A stretch of DNA of 64,000 bases from Ensifer sesbaniae (GCF_013283665.1 NZ_JABEKU010000001.1:1116001-1180000), one strand, 5' to 3'; positions 26,110-35,767 are shown, counted from the stretch's first letter. The notes: generated by a model from the letters alone, not told the origin. A program made the numbers and translations.

Positions 26110-27204
26110 ATGCGTGATCCCTATGTGATCCTCGGTGTCCGGCGCAATGCCGGCCAGGACGAAATCAAGGCGGCCTGGCGTTCGCTGGCAAAGGCCGTGC
26201 ATCCGGACCATAATCAGGACGATCCCACCGCGGCCGAGCGCTTTGCCGAGGCAGGCAAGGCCTACGAACTTCTGCGCGACCCGAAGCTCAGGAGCCGCTA
26301 CGACTATGCACGCCGTGAGGCCGAGCTTCGTCGCATGGAGGCGATGAAGGCAAAGATGCGCGGTAACGTGCAGGAGGAGCCGCCTGTCGACGCGGAGACG
26401 GCCGAGGACGCCATCTCGCAGATTTTTGGTGCGGAGGCGCGGGCCAAGTCGGCCCGGCCGTCACCGAAGCCCGCGTCGAACCCGTCGCCCAAGCCTACAC
26501 CGAAACCGGCCGCGGCGAAGGAACCGGAGCGGCCTGCTCAGACCACCGAGGCAAAGTCTCAACCCGCGGCCGAGGTGCAGCAAGAAACCGCAGCCAAGGT
26601 GGATTCGCCGTTCATGCAGCGCGCCGCAGCGCCCGCAGCCGAACTCGTCGCAGCCATCGTCCGGCGCATCCGCGGCCGTGCCGCGAAGACCGCGGAGAAG
26701 GTGCCCGACCTGACCGTCGATCTGGCTGTCAGCATCGAGGATCTGATCAATCGCCAGCGTCTGACGGTCGAACTTCCGGATGGCGAGAGCCTGAAGGTTC
26801 AAATACCTCCGGGTGCCGTCGACGGCCAGGCCATTCGCCTTGCCGAACAGGGCTATCGCGTCACCGGCATGAGTCGTGGCGACGTGGTTGTTACGCTTCG
26901 GGTCGATCAGGGTGGCGCTTTCCGCACCCGCGGTCTCGACCTGCTGACGACCTTGTCGATCGATCTCCAGGGCGCCGTTCTCGGTTGCGAGGAGCGCATC
27001 GAGACGCCGGTCGGCCCGGTGACCGTCGTCGTGCCTGCCTGGTCCGGGTCGGACAAGACCATCCGCCTCACCGGCCAAGGCCTGCCTGGAAGCTACGGCA
27101 CCCGCGGCGACCTCCTGGTCGAGCTGCGGCTGGTTCTGAATGACACGCCGGATGAGAAGGTGACCGATCTGATGAAGTCGCAGCGCGACGGACTCTATTT
27201 GTGA
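26110..27204 (+). CDS. DnaJ-like co-chaperone (J domain plus C-terminal substrate-binding domains)
   Basis: Protein of 364 residues. An N-terminal J domain (about 3-68) has the HPD tripeptide in AVHPDHNQDD, which stimulates DnaK. A long Pro/Ala/Lys-rich linker (about 100-185) follows, then two beta-rich C-terminal domains (about 205-355, with LTVELPDGESLKVQIPPG and the GDLLVELRL end). There is no zinc-finger CxxCxGxG region, so this is a CbpA/DnaJB-type J protein rather than DnaJ itself. The ATG at 26110 is chosen as the usual J-domain start; 26098 is also possible. Confidence 0.9.
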   Translation: MRDPYVILGVRRNAGQDEIKAAWRSLAKAVHPDHNQDDPTAAERFAEAGKAYELLRDPKLRSRYDYARREAELRRMEAMKAKMRGNVQEEPPVDAETAEDAISQIFGAEARAKSARPSPKPASNPSPKPTPKPAAAKEPERPAQTTEAKSQPAAEVQQETAAKVDSPFMQRAAAPAAELVAAIVRRIRGRAAKTAEKVPDLTVDLAVSIEDLINRQRLTVELPDGESLKVQIPPGAVDGQAIRLAEQGYRVTGMSRGDVVVTLRVDQGGAFRTRGLDLLTTLSIDLQGAVLGCEERIETPVGPVTVVVPAWSGSDKTIRLTGQGLPGSYGTRGDLLVELRLVLNDTPDEKVTDLMKSQRDGLYL

Positions 27205-27414
27205 TGGCCCATTTGTGACAGTTCTCTGACACTTTGAACCAATATTACGGGGACTAACAGTTCCTGATGTCGGCCGCGCTTGAACCACTCCGGCGGCTAT
27301 GCCATAGGCAATTCTCGACATTTTGCCGCACCCGTTCCGGCGGTGCGTCTGCGACATTTGTGAACTTCGGCAACGGCGCCGGCCGTTGCTGGAAATAGTA
27401 TTGGGGACTTTACC

Positions 27415-28233
27415 ATGGCTCAGGCATCCGGTCTGATGAAGGGCAAACGCGGCGTCATCATGGGCGTTGCAAACAACCGTTCCATCGCATGGGGCATTGC
27501 CAAGGCCATCCACGCGCAGGGTGGTGAAGTTGCGCTGACCTATCAGGGCGACGCACTCAAGAAGCGTGTCGAGCCGCTGCTCGCCGAGATCGACGGCTTC
27601 ATGGCCGGCCATTGCGACGTCAGCGACGAAGCCAGCATCGACGCCGTCTTCGACACGCTCGAAAAGCACTGGGGCAAGATCGATTTCGTCGTTCACGCGA
27701 TCGGTTTCTCCGACAAGGACGAACTGACCGGCCGCTACGTCGATACCTCGCCCGAGAACTTCGCCAAGACGATGCAGATCTCGGTCTACTCGTTCACCTC
27801 GGTCGCCCGTCGCGCTGAAAAGCTGATGACCGATGGCGGCTCGATGCTGACCCTGACCTACTACGGCGCCGAAAAGGTCATGCCGAACTACAACGTCATG
27901 GGCGTCGCGAAGGCTGCGCTCGAAGCGAGCGTGAAGTATCTCGCGGTGGACCTCGGTCCGAAGAACATCCGCGTCAACGCGATTTCGGCCGGCCCGATCA
28001 AGACGCTGGCTGCCTCCGGCATCGGCGACTTCCGCTATATCCTCAAGTGGAACGAATACAACGCGCCGCTGCGCCGGACCGTAACGATCGAAGAAGTCGG
28101 TGATGTTGGCCTCTACATGCTCTCCGACCTGTCGCGTTCGGTTACCGGTGAAGTCCACCATGCCGACAGCGGCTACCATGTCGTCGGCATGAAGGCCGTG
28201 GACGCGCCCGATATCTCCGTGATCAAGGACTGA
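27415..28233 (+). CDS. fabI: Enoyl-[acyl-carrier-protein] reductase (NADH), FabI
   Basis: Short-chain dehydrogenase of 272 residues that reduces trans-2-enoyl-ACP in fatty acid elongation, the triclosan target. The FabI-type NAD site is GVANNRSIAWGIA. The active-site Tyr-x6-Lys pair is in TYYGAEKVMPNYNVMGVAKA. ISAGPIKTLAASGI is the substrate-binding helix region. GGGGA lies 7 bases before the ATG. The 210-base upstream gap presumably holds the promoter; I see no clear operator there. Confidence 0.95.
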   Translation: MAQASGLMKGKRGVIMGVANNRSIAWGIAKAIHAQGGEVALTYQGDALKKRVEPLLAEIDGFMAGHCDVSDEASIDAVFDTLEKHWGKIDFVVHAIGFSDKDELTGRYVDTSPENFAKTMQISVYSFTSVARRAEKLMTDGGSMLTLTYYGAEKVMPNYNVMGVAKAALEASVKYLAVDLGPKNIRVNAISAGPIKTLAASGIGDFRYILKWNEYNAPLRRTVTIEEVGDVGLYMLSDLSRSVTGEVHHADSGYHVVGMKAVDAPDISVIKD

Positions 28234-28258
28234 CCGAACCTCCACGACGGGTTCGGTC
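28232..28258 (+). other. Intergenic hairpin after fabI
   Basis: GACCGAACC and GGTTCGGTC can pair across a 9-base loop. The left arm includes part of the fabI stop codon. There is no T-run, so it may stabilise the fabI message or weaken read-through into the phosphatase gene, which begins 27 bases later. Confidence 0.45.
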
Positions 28259-28284
28259 GACGGCCTTCTGCCCGGAGACATGTT

Positions 28285-28869
28285 GTGCTGATCTATATGA
28301 TCCGTCACGGACAGACTGACTGGAATGCCGAAAGCCGGCTCCAGGGGCAGAAGGACATCCCGCTCAATGATTTCGGTCGCCAGCAGGCGACCGGCAATGG
28401 CGCAGCACTTGCCGCTATCCTCGGCGCCGACGCCGTGCATTTCGACTTCGTCGCGAGCCCGCTTGGCCGCACGCGCGAGACCATGGAGCGCGTGAGGCTG
28501 GCGATGGGGCTCGATCCCACCGCCTACCGGACAGACGAACGGCTGAAGGAAGTTTCCTTCGGCGACTGGGAAGGGCACACTCTTCCAGAACTCAAGCGTT
28601 CGGCGCCGCAAAGAATCGCTGAACGGCGCGCGGTGAAATGGGACTTCATTCCGCCGGGACCCGATGCCGAGAGTTATGAGATTCTGTCCTGGCGCGTTGC
28701 CGCCTGGCTCAAGGATGTGACGAAGCCGACCGTGTGCGTCAGCCACGGCGGCGTCATCCGATCGCTTTTCAAGCTCTTTGGGGAAATGGAGGCCGAGGAG
28801 GCTGCGTCTGCGGCGATCCCGCAGGATCGCCTCCTGCGCATTTCCGGCGGGACCATTGGCTGGATCTGA
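28285..28869 (+). CDS. Histidine phosphatase family protein (phosphoglycerate mutase-like)
   Basis: Protein of 194 residues with the RHG motif MIRHGQTDWN at the N-terminus, the second arginine region SPLGRTRETM, the EVSFGDWEG acid motif and the distal histidine in CVSHGGVIRS. This is the full catalytic set of the dPGM-like phosphatases. The GTG at 28285 starts the protein directly at the first beta strand. It lies 51 bases after fabI. Substrate cannot be inferred. Confidence 0.92.
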   Translation: MLIYMIRHGQTDWNAESRLQGQKDIPLNDFGRQQATGNGAALAAILGADAVHFDFVASPLGRTRETMERVRLAMGLDPTAYRTDERLKEVSFGDWEGHTLPELKRSAPQRIAERRAVKWDFIPPGPDAESYEILSWRVAAWLKDVTKPTVCVSHGGVIRSLFKLFGEMEAEEAASAAIPQDRLLRISGGTIGWI

Positions 28870-28919
28870 CCGCTGAAATGAAGGAGCCGCCCCGGAGGAC
28901 GGGCGGATCTTGGTCTTTT

Positions 28920-29180
28920 TTACTGCACGATTTCGAGGTCGTTGATGACCCGTTTGCCATCGACTTCCGTGTAGAAGACCAGAACCTTCACGCCTGCCTT
29001 CAGGCCCTCGAAATTGAACTCTTCAGGTGCCTGGTAGCTCTTGCCGTCATCGAGCTGGAGGCTGAGGCGCTCGGTATCGACACCCGTAATGGTAGCTTCC
29101 ACGTCGGCGCTTTCCGCAAGAGCGGATAAAGGCGAAAGCAAGCCGGCGGTGGCCATGAGCGCGGCAATGACAAAACGCAT
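28920..29180 (-). CDS. DUF1344 domain-containing small secreted protein
   Basis: Protein of 86 residues with an N-terminal signal peptide (about 1-22, ending LSALAES). The rest is a single small beta domain (VEATITGVDTERLSLQLDDG, later FEGLKAGVKVLVFY) that matches the DUF1344 family common in rhizobia. The ATG at 29180 is chosen over one at 29225 because the signal peptide then starts normally (MRFVIAALM) and AAGAAAG precedes it. Likely periplasmic. Function unknown. Confidence 0.82.
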   Translation of the reverse strand: MRFVIAALMATAGLLSPLSALAESADVEATITGVDTERLSLQLDDGKSYQAPEEFNFEGLKAGVKVLVFYTEVDGKRVINDLEIVQ

Positions 29181-29475
29181 CTTTCTTGCCCTCTTCAACG
29201 ATTCTGCGAACATCCCTCTCATCACCCTTGGCCCCCGATTGTGGCAAAAATTGCCTTGTAGCTTGGCTTTTGGCCGTCAGGCCCCGGTTTTTTGACGGGC
29301 CTTTCGACGCCGGAACACTGAACGGCGACACCGCTTTTTTCAAGCGGGTGGGCGCCGAAGTCCGGGAGGCGGAATGCCGATTTCCCCATGAATCATAGGG
29401 TTTTCCAAGGAATTGTGACGAAAGCCAATCTTAAGAATCGCTCGCTACCTTTGGTTGGGGATCGAGGGGAAGAGA

Positions 29476-32400
29476 TTGAAGATCATCGACGTTCTGCGCC
29501 AGCGCGTTCGGGCGGCCGCCAGATTTGCGAAACCATCGCTGATACCAGCGGCGATCGCCGGCCTCGTCGTCTTTGCCGGCGGCTACGTCTACGAGCGGCA
29601 AAATCGCGAAAATTTCCAGAATGATCTCCGGATCGACGTCGAGAATGAACTGAACCTCATCGCCAATCGGTTGCAATCGGCGATAAACACCAACATTGCG
29701 GCGCTGAACGGGTTCGCCAACAGCATCGGCGTGCACCCGGCGATGACGCCTGACGATTTCACCGTCATGGCGACGAAGCTCCTGCTGCAGAACCCGCAGA
29801 TGGTGCGCGCTTCGGCTGCGCCCGGCGGCGTGGTGGGGATCGCTTTTCCGCGTGAGAGCCAGCAATGGTTCGTTGGCACGGATTTCAACAGGTTCGGCGC
29901 GACGAGGCACGCCATCGAGCGGGCGTCGTCGACGGTGAGGCCCGTGATGATCGGCCCCATTCGCCTGCCGAGCGGACGCAACGGTTTCGAGCTTTTCCTG
30001 CCGGTCTTTTCCAAGATCCAGGGACGCATGGAGCGCTGGGGCTATGTCGAGGCCATTATCGACGAGAAGGCGCTCTATCGCGCGGCGCGCCTCCTGGAGA
30101 CCGGCAGCGAAGCACCGGAGCTGACGAAGGATCATCGGCACATCGACGTTCACCTCGCGATCAGGGATATCTCCGAGCAGGAGCGGATCCAGGATGCGTT
30201 CTTCGGCGACGACGCACTTTTTCGCAAGGCGCCGGTGACGCGCCGGCTCGATCTGGCAGGTGGCGCCTGGGAACTCGCCGCCATGCCGGTTGGAGGCTGG
30301 GACCAGCTTCCTGAAAACATAGAGAGCATTCGCCTGGCGATCGCCGCCGCCGTCGCCATCGTGGTGATCCCGATCCTTTTGACCGGCGGGCTCGTCAACG
30401 AGCGGCAGCGCAATATTGCCAAATTGAAGGCGCGGGAAGGGGAGCTGATGACGCTGTCTCACCGGCTGAACCTTGCGCTTGACGCTTCCAAGATCGGTAT
30501 CTGGGAGATCGACGTCGAAACGCAGCAGCGCTCCTGGGACGATCGCATGTTCCATCTGCATGGGCTCGAGGTCCACCTGGAGGAACCGACCTATGAAGAA
30601 TGGCGCGCGACGGTGCACCCGGAGGATATCTGCATCGCCGCCAACGCGCTGTTCCGCAGCTTGGACGACGGATTGGAATACCGCTCGCAATACCGGGTCG
30701 TCCTGCCTGACGGTGCGGTGCGCCATATCCGCAACGTCGGCTCCAGCCATCGCGGTGCCGACGGCCGTGCAAAGGTCACCGGCATTAGCTGGGATGTCAC
30801 AGACGACGTCATGAAGACCGAGCGGCTGACTGCGGCCAAGGCCCAGGTCGATCAGCAGAATCTCGAACTCGAGCAGGCGCTGAAGGGTCTTTACGAGCGC
30901 GAGCAGGACCTTGAACTGCTCTCGCGCCGCCTCGACCTGGCGCTCGATTCCTATCGATGCGGCATGTGGGAGGCGGATCTCGACAGCGGACTGACCTATT
31001 GGGACGAACGCATGCACCAGCTCTACGGTCTCGTCTATATCGATGGGACCACCAATGAGGAGACGTGGCTCACCGCGCTTCATCCTGAAGATCGGGCGCC
31101 GGCGCTGGTCGCGGTCAACCGCGCCATTGCGGCGGACGAGACCTATGTGCACCAGGCGCGCGCGATTCTGCCGGCCGGCGGCGTTCGCCACATCCGGTCG
31201 GTCGGCAAGCTTCACGTGGCGCCGAATGGCGCACGCAAATTTGTCGGCATGGCGCTCGATGTCACTGAAGACGTGCTGATGACCGAACAGTTGCGCGCAG
31301 CCAAGGCGATGGCGGATGCGAAGAACGCCGAGCTGGAACAGGCCCGGGTGCGGATCGAGCACAACGCTCTCCACGATCCGCTGACCGGCCTCGGAAACCG
31401 CCGCATGCTCGACAAGGCGCTGGAGCGCCTGGCGAGCGCCGGTGATCGCGAGGATATCGCCATCCTCCATATCGATCTCGACCGTTTCAAGCAGATCAAT
31501 GACACGCTCGGCCACGCCGCCGGCGACGCCATGCTGATCCACGCTTCCGAAATCCTCCGGGCAAACACATCGCCCGGTGACATCATCGCCCGCATCGGCG
31601 GCGACGAGTTCGTGGTCGCCGCCATCGGCGCGCCCGGCGAGGCGGCATTGGCGGCGCGTTGCGACCGGATCATTGCCGCGATGCGCCAGCCGGTCGATTA
31701 CAACGGTTTTCCCTGCCGTTTCGGCGTCAGCATCGGTGTTGCGGTCGGCCGTGGCGCGGAGATCGATGCGCGCAAGCTGCTCATCAATGCCGACATCGCG
31801 CTTTACCGCGCCAAGGAGGCGGGCCGTAACCGCTATCAGTTCTTCACCGAAGTGCTGCAGGCCGAGGTCGTGACCGCCAAGCGGATCGCTGACGAAATCC
31901 TCGAAGGCATCGAGCGTGACGAGTTCGAGCCCTGGTATCAGCCGCAGTTCGATGCAACCACGCTCGCGCTTTGCGGGGTGGAAGCGCTGGTGCGCTGGAA
32001 CCACCCGCGTGAGGGCATCCTGACGCCGGATCGTTTTCTCGGCATCGCCGAGGAGTTGAACGTCACGGCGGCGCTGGACCGTCTCGTGCTCGAAAAGTCG
32101 CTGGCCGACCAGATGCGGTGGGCCGCTGCCGGCGTGCGGGTGCCGAAGATCTCGGTCAACGTCTCGGCCAAGCGGCTTCAGGACGACGACCTCCTGTCCT
32201 CTCTCGAAGGCCTGAGCATCGCGCCCGGCCAGATCTGCTTCGAACTGGTGGAATCGATCTTCCTCGACGAGAGCGACGACATCGTTGCCACCAATATCGA
32301 AGGCATCAAGAAGCTTGGCATCGACATCGAACTCGACGACTTCGGCACCGGCCACACCTCGATCGTCAGCCTGCTGAAGATCAAGCCGAAGCGGCTGAAG

Positions 32401-32649
32401 ATCGATCGGCAGCTCGTCGTTCCGGTCTTGAGCGCGCGCAGGGAGCAGGCGCTGGTCCGTTCGATCATCGACATTGCCCGCTCGCTCAACATCGAGACCG
32501 TGGCCGAGGGCGTGGAGACCATGGCGCACGCCGAAATGCTCGGCATCCTCGGCTGCGACGTTCTGCAGGGCTATGCCTTCGCCAGGCCGTTGAGCTCGGA
32601 GACGTTCCTCGCCTTTGCCGCCGAGCGTGGCCTGCGCCTGGCTTCGTGA
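29476..32649 (+). CDS. Membrane-bound diguanylate cyclase/phosphodiesterase (CHASE-like, PAS, PAS, GGDEF, EAL)
   Basis: Cyclic-di-GMP protein of 1057 residues. A TTG at 29476 is taken as start because GAGGGGA lies 5 bases before it; an in-frame TTG at 29455 has none. Two membrane helices (about 22-38 and 290-310) flank a periplasmic CHASE-like sensor. Two PAS/PAC modules follow (about 325-445 and 470-590). The GGDEF domain retains IGGDEF and the EAL domain retains GVEALVRW, ELVES and DDFGTGHTS, so both halves look catalytically competent. Which activity dominates cannot be told. Ligand unknown. Confidence 0.93.
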   Translation: MKIIDVLRQRVRAAARFAKPSLIPAAIAGLVVFAGGYVYERQNRENFQNDLRIDVENELNLIANRLQSAINTNIAALNGFANSIGVHPAMTPDDFTVMATKLLLQNPQMVRASAAPGGVVGIAFPRESQQWFVGTDFNRFGATRHAIERASSTVRPVMIGPIRLPSGRNGFELFLPVFSKIQGRMERWGYVEAIIDEKALYRAARLLETGSEAPELTKDHRHIDVHLAIRDISEQERIQDAFFGDDALFRKAPVTRRLDLAGGAWELAAMPVGGWDQLPENIESIRLAIAAAVAIVVIPILLTGGLVNERQRNIAKLKAREGELMTLSHRLNLALDASKIGIWEIDVETQQRSWDDRMFHLHGLEVHLEEPTYEEWRATVHPEDICIAANALFRSLDDGLEYRSQYRVVLPDGAVRHIRNVGSSHRGADGRAKVTGISWDVTDDVMKTERLTAAKAQVDQQNLELEQALKGLYEREQDLELLSRRLDLALDSYRCGMWEADLDSGLTYWDERMHQLYGLVYIDGTTNEETWLTALHPEDRAPALVAVNRAIAADETYVHQARAILPAGGVRHIRSVGKLHVAPNGARKFVGMALDVTEDVLMTEQLRAAKAMADAKNAELEQARVRIEHNALHDPLTGLGNRRMLDKALERLASAGDREDIAILHIDLDRFKQINDTLGHAAGDAMLIHASEILRANTSPGDIIARIGGDEFVVAAIGAPGEAALAARCDRIIAAMRQPVDYNGFPCRFGVSIGVAVGRGAEIDARKLLINADIALYRAKEAGRNRYQFFTEVLQAEVVTAKRIADEILEGIERDEFEPWYQPQFDATTLALCGVEALVRWNHPREGILTPDRFLGIAEELNVTAALDRLVLEKSLADQMRWAAAGVRVPKISVNVSAKRLQDDDLLSSLEGLSIAPGQICFELVESIFLDESDDIVATNIEGIKKLGIDIELDDFGTGHTSIVSLLKIKPKRLKIDRQLVVPVLSARREQALVRSIIDIARSLNIETVAEGVETMAHAEMLGILGCDVLQGYAFARPLSSETFLAFAAERGLRLAS

Positions 32650-32763
32650 CGAAGGCGACGGCAGCAGGCGCAAAAGTCTTTCCCCGTCCCCGGCTTTCCA
32701 CTAAGAGAGGGCATCCGCCTACGAAACGTACGGCCGTTGCTTGCTTAAGGTCCGGTAGCCTTC

Positions 32764-33870
32764 ATGTCGCATAATACTTTCGGTCATCTCTTCCGTGTCA
32801 CCACCTGGGGCGAAAGCCACGGGCCGGCGCTTGGCTGCGTGGTTGACGGCTGCCCGCCCGGCATCCGCTTCACGCTCGCCGAACTCCAGGCCTGGCTCGA
32901 CAAGCGCAAGCCCGGCCAGTCGCGCTTCGTGACGCAGCGCCGCGAGGACGATCTCGTCAAGGTGCTTTCAGGCGTGATGTTCGACGAGGACGGCGAGACG
33001 ATGATCTCGACCGGCACGCCGATCTCCATGCTGATCGAAAACACCGACCAGCGTTCGAAGGACTATTCCGAGATCGCCAAGCGTTATCGCCCGGGCCATG
33101 CCGACTATACCTACGACCTGAAATACGGCATTCGCGACTATCGCGGCGGCGGTCGTTCGTCGGCGCGCGAGACCGCGGCACGCGTTGCCGCCGGCGGCAT
33201 CGCCCGCAAGGTCGTCCCGGGCCTTATCGTGCGCGGTGCGCTCGTGCAGATCGGCAAGCACAAGATCAACCGGGCCAACTGGGACTGGGCCGAGGTCAAC
33301 AACAATCCATTCTTTGCCCCGGACCCGGAGATCGTGCCGGTGTGGGAAGAGTATCTCGACGGTATCCGCAAGGCCGGCTCCTCGATCGGCGCCGTGGTCG
33401 AAGTGGTCGCCGAGGGCGTGCCCGCCGGCATCGGCGCGCCGATCTATGCCAAGCTCGATCAGGACATTGCCTCCAACCTGATGTCGATCAACGCCGTCAA
33501 GGGCGTCGAGATCGGCAACGGCTTCGGTGCCGCCGAGATCACCGGCGAGGAGAACGCCGACGAGATGCGCATCGGCGCGGACGGCAAGCCGGTCTTCCTC
33601 TCCAACCATGCCGGGGGTATTCTCGGTGGCATCGCAACCGGCGAACCGGTGATCGCGCGTTTTGCCATCAAGCCGACCTCGTCGATCCTCACCGAGCGCC
33701 GCTCGGTCGACAGCGATGGCAACGAAGTCGATGTCCGCACCAAGGGCCGCCACGATCCTTGCGTCGGCATCCGCGCCGTGCCGATCGGTGAGGCGATGCT
33801 TGCCTGCACGATCGCCGATCACTATCTGCGTGACCGCGGCCAGACCGGCCGTCACTGCACAACTCCTTAA
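32764..33870 (+). CDS. aroC: Chorismate synthase
   Basis: FMN-dependent enzyme of 368 residues that converts EPSP to chorismate, the last common step to aromatic amino acids. Signatures are [14 protein letters not shown] at the N-terminus, [16 protein letters not shown] and [19 protein letters not shown], and the C-terminal [13 protein letters not shown]. The final residues (about CTTP) and the TAA stop lie within one arm of a RIME1-like repeat, so the C-terminal end appears to have been rewritten by it. Confidence 0.97.
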   Translation: MSHNTFGHLFRVTTWGESHGPALGCVVDGCPPGIRFTLAELQAWLDKRKPGQSRFVTQRREDDLVKVLSGVMFDEDGETMISTGTPISMLIENTDQRSKDYSEIAKRYRPGHADYTYDLKYGIRDYRGGGRSSARETAARVAAGGIARKVVPGLIVRGALVQIGKHKINRANWDWAEVNNNPFFAPDPEIVPVWEEYLDGIRKAGSSIGAVVEVVAEGVPAGIGAPIYAKLDQDIASNLMSINAVKGVEIGNGFGAAEITGEENADEMRIGADGKPVFLSNHAGGILGGIATGEPVIARFAIKPTSSILTERRSVDSDGNEVDVRTKGRHDPCVGIRAVPIGEAMLACTIADHYLRDRGQTGRHCTTP

Positions 33871-33957
33871 ATCGGAGACGATTTAAGGACAAAATTATGC
33901 GGCAACTTAAAGTGTTACAGCGACCCTTGCGCGTCTAGTAGACGCGCGGCGCTGTAA
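33855..33957 (-). repeat. RIME1-like double-hairpin repeat, copy 3
   Basis: The first palindrome pairs TCCTTAAATCG with CGATTTAAGGA; the outer CTGCATG arms have decayed. The second pairs TTACAGCG and GCGCGTCT with their complements. It begins within the last codons of aroC and ends 47 bases before ribB. Confidence 0.75.
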
Positions 33958-34004
33958 GTAATTCGGCCTTAAGCAAATCGGCCAAGCAAGTCGGGAAGAG
34001 CACC

Positions 34005-35105
34005 ATGTCCTATGATCAGAAGCGTGTCGTCGATGCCATCCGCGCCTTCGAGGCCGGCGAAATCGTCGTCGTGACCGATGACGATGGCCGCGAGAACGAG
34101 GGCGACCTGATCGTCGCCGCGGTGCATTGCACGCCGGAAAAGATGGCCTTCATCGTGCGCCATACCTCCGGCATCGTCTGTACCCCGATGCCGCGCGAGG
34201 AGGCGAAACGCCTCAATCTCAATGCCATGGTCGCTGAAAACGATTCCGCCCACACGACGGCCTTCACCGTTTCGGTCGATTTCAAGCACGGCACGACAAC
34301 AGGCATTTCCGCCGACGACCGCACGCTGACGGTGCGCAATCTTGCCAATCCCAATGTCGGGCCGACGGACTTCGTTCGCCCCGGCCACATCTTCCCGCTG
34401 GTCGCGCGCGAAGGCGGCGTCCTCATGCGTTCCGGTCACACGGAAGCTGCCGTCGACCTCTGCAAGCTCGCAAGCCTGCCGCCGATCGGCGTCATCTGCG
34501 AACTCGTCAATGACGACGGCACCGTGATGCGCGGGCCGCAGGTCGCGAGCTTTGCCGAAACCCACGGCTTGAAGCAGGTTTCGGTCGCAGACCTCATCGC
34601 CTATCGCCAGCGCAAGGAAACGCTGATCGAGCAGGGCGGCTCCTTCGACATCGAAACGCCGTACGGTCCGGCCAAGGGGCATTCCTATTCGCTCCCTTGG
34701 GATCCGATGCAGCATCTCGCCGTCGTCTTCGGCGACATCCGCGACGGCGTCGACATCCCGGTCCGGCTGCATCTTGAAAATGTCGGCGCCGATGTCTTCG
34801 GCAAGGACTGCCAGATCGATCGCATCATGAAGCGCATCGCCGAAGAGGGCAGGGGGGTCATCGTCTACCTGCGCGAAGGATCGGTCGGCGTCGGCGTGTC
34901 GCAGACGGCTCGCAAGGGCAAGCACGATCGCGAAGCGCATGACGAGGCGCAGGCGCGCGAGAACGAATGGCTGGAAATCGGCCTCGGCGCGCAGATCCTC
35001 AAGGATCTCGGCATCAGCTCGATCCGCCTTCTTGCCTCGCGCGAGCGCCACTATGTTGGCCTCGAAGGCTTCGGCATCAAGATTGCCGGAACCGACATCA
35101 TCTGA
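34005..35105 (+). CDS. ribB: 3,4-dihydroxy-2-butanone-4-phosphate synthase with degenerate GTP cyclohydrolase II domain
   Basis: Riboflavin-biosynthesis protein of 366 residues. The N-terminal half (about 1-205) is a complete RibB: DDDGRENEGDL binds metal and substrate, and RSGHTEAAVDLC carries the conserved His. The C-terminal half has the RibA fold outline (VRLHLENVGADVFG, later LKDLGISSIRLL) but lacks the zinc-binding cysteines that follow the equivalent of RVHSEC and CDCG in true GTP cyclohydrolase II. This half is therefore probably inactive, a RibBX-type arrangement. Another ribA should exist elsewhere. Confidence 0.93.
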   Translation: MSYDQKRVVDAIRAFEAGEIVVVTDDDGRENEGDLIVAAVHCTPEKMAFIVRHTSGIVCTPMPREEAKRLNLNAMVAENDSAHTTAFTVSVDFKHGTTTGISADDRTLTVRNLANPNVGPTDFVRPGHIFPLVAREGGVLMRSGHTEAAVDLCKLASLPPIGVICELVNDDGTVMRGPQVASFAETHGLKQVSVADLIAYRQRKETLIEQGGSFDIETPYGPAKGHSYSLPWDPMQHLAVVFGDIRDGVDIPVRLHLENVGADVFGKDCQIDRIMKRIAEEGRGVIVYLREGSVGVGVSQTARKGKHDREAHDEAQARENEWLEIGLGAQILKDLGISSIRLLASRERHYVGLEGFGIKIAGTDII

Positions 35106-35123
35106 AGCACGACGCTTCTGATT

Positions 35124-35160
35124 ACGACAAAGCCCGGATCGGCGATCCGGGCTTTGTCGT
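35124..35160 (+). terminator. Terminator after ribB
   Basis: A perfect 17-bp stem (ACGACAAAGCCCGGATC and complement) with a 3-base loop lies 19 bases after the ribB stop. The A-rich and T-rich ends of the stem resemble other strong hairpins in this genome. Confidence 0.7.
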
Positions 35161-35176
35161 TTGCGCCGGCGCCAAC

Positions 35177-35199
35177 AAAAAACCGCGCTCGAAGCGCGG
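35177..35199 (-). terminator. Rho-independent terminator for the ialB-like gene
   Basis: Read on the minus strand, a CCGCGCT/AGCGCGG stem with a 3-base loop is followed directly by six T residues. It is 38 bases after the stop of the ialB-like gene. Confidence 0.75.
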
Positions 35200-35236
35200 C
35201 GTTCTGTCTTCTTGGCGTGGGGTCCCGGGGCGCCGC

Positions 35237-35767
35237 TCAGGGCAGGGCGTCGTAGCCTTCGCCGAAGCCCTTGAGATCAACCGGGATGCCGATGCCTTCC
35301 TCGGGCGACTGGAAGACGATGAAGGTGGCCGTGGCGCCGGAGCGGAAGGTCTTCAGCAATTCGTCTTCGAGCACGACTTCTGCATAGCAGCCATCGGAGA
35401 AGCAGCGCACGAAGTAGGCGCGGCCGATATCCTTGCCGTCGACATTGAGGCCGAGGCCGTTCGGCAGCAGGACGCCGAGCGGGGCGAGCACGCGCAGGAT
35501 CTTCGCCTTGCGATCCGCCGTCTTCAAGACGACGACCGACAGGCCGACTTCCGGCCGGTCTTCGGCAATGACGTTCTGCATCAGCGCACACTGGTCGGTG
35601 GATGCGCCGGCCGGCTGATCGCAAACGATCGACCACGCGCCGTGATTGGACTTGACTGTGCCGGGGGTTCCGGCGGGCTGCTGGGCCAGGCTCTGAGCGG
35701 GGAGGGCGAGAACGGCAAGGCCGAAGGCGGCGAAGGCCGACAGTCGCGAAAAGAGGGGCAGGCCCAT
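35237..35767 (-). CDS. Invasion-associated locus B (IalB) family protein
   Basis: Periplasmic protein of 176 residues. The ATG at 35767 follows GAGG by 6 bases and opens a signal peptide (about 1-28, ending QSLAQQ). The mature part matches the IalB family: NHGAWSIVCD near the start, CALMQNVI, then the GKDIGRAYFVRCFSDGCYAEV block with a conserved cysteine pair and FQSPEEGIGIPVDLKGF at the end. IalB of Bartonella promotes erythrocyte invasion, but homologues are general in rhizobia and their role there is unknown. Confidence 0.92.
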   Translation of the reverse strand: MGLPLFSRLSAFAAFGLAVLALPAQSLAQQPAGTPGTVKSNHGAWSIVCDQPAGASTDQCALMQNVIAEDRPEVGLSVVVLKTADRKAKILRVLAPLGVLLPNGLGLNVDGKDIGRAYFVRCFSDGCYAEVVLEDELLKTFRSGATATFIVFQSPEEGIGIPVDLKGFGEGYDALP

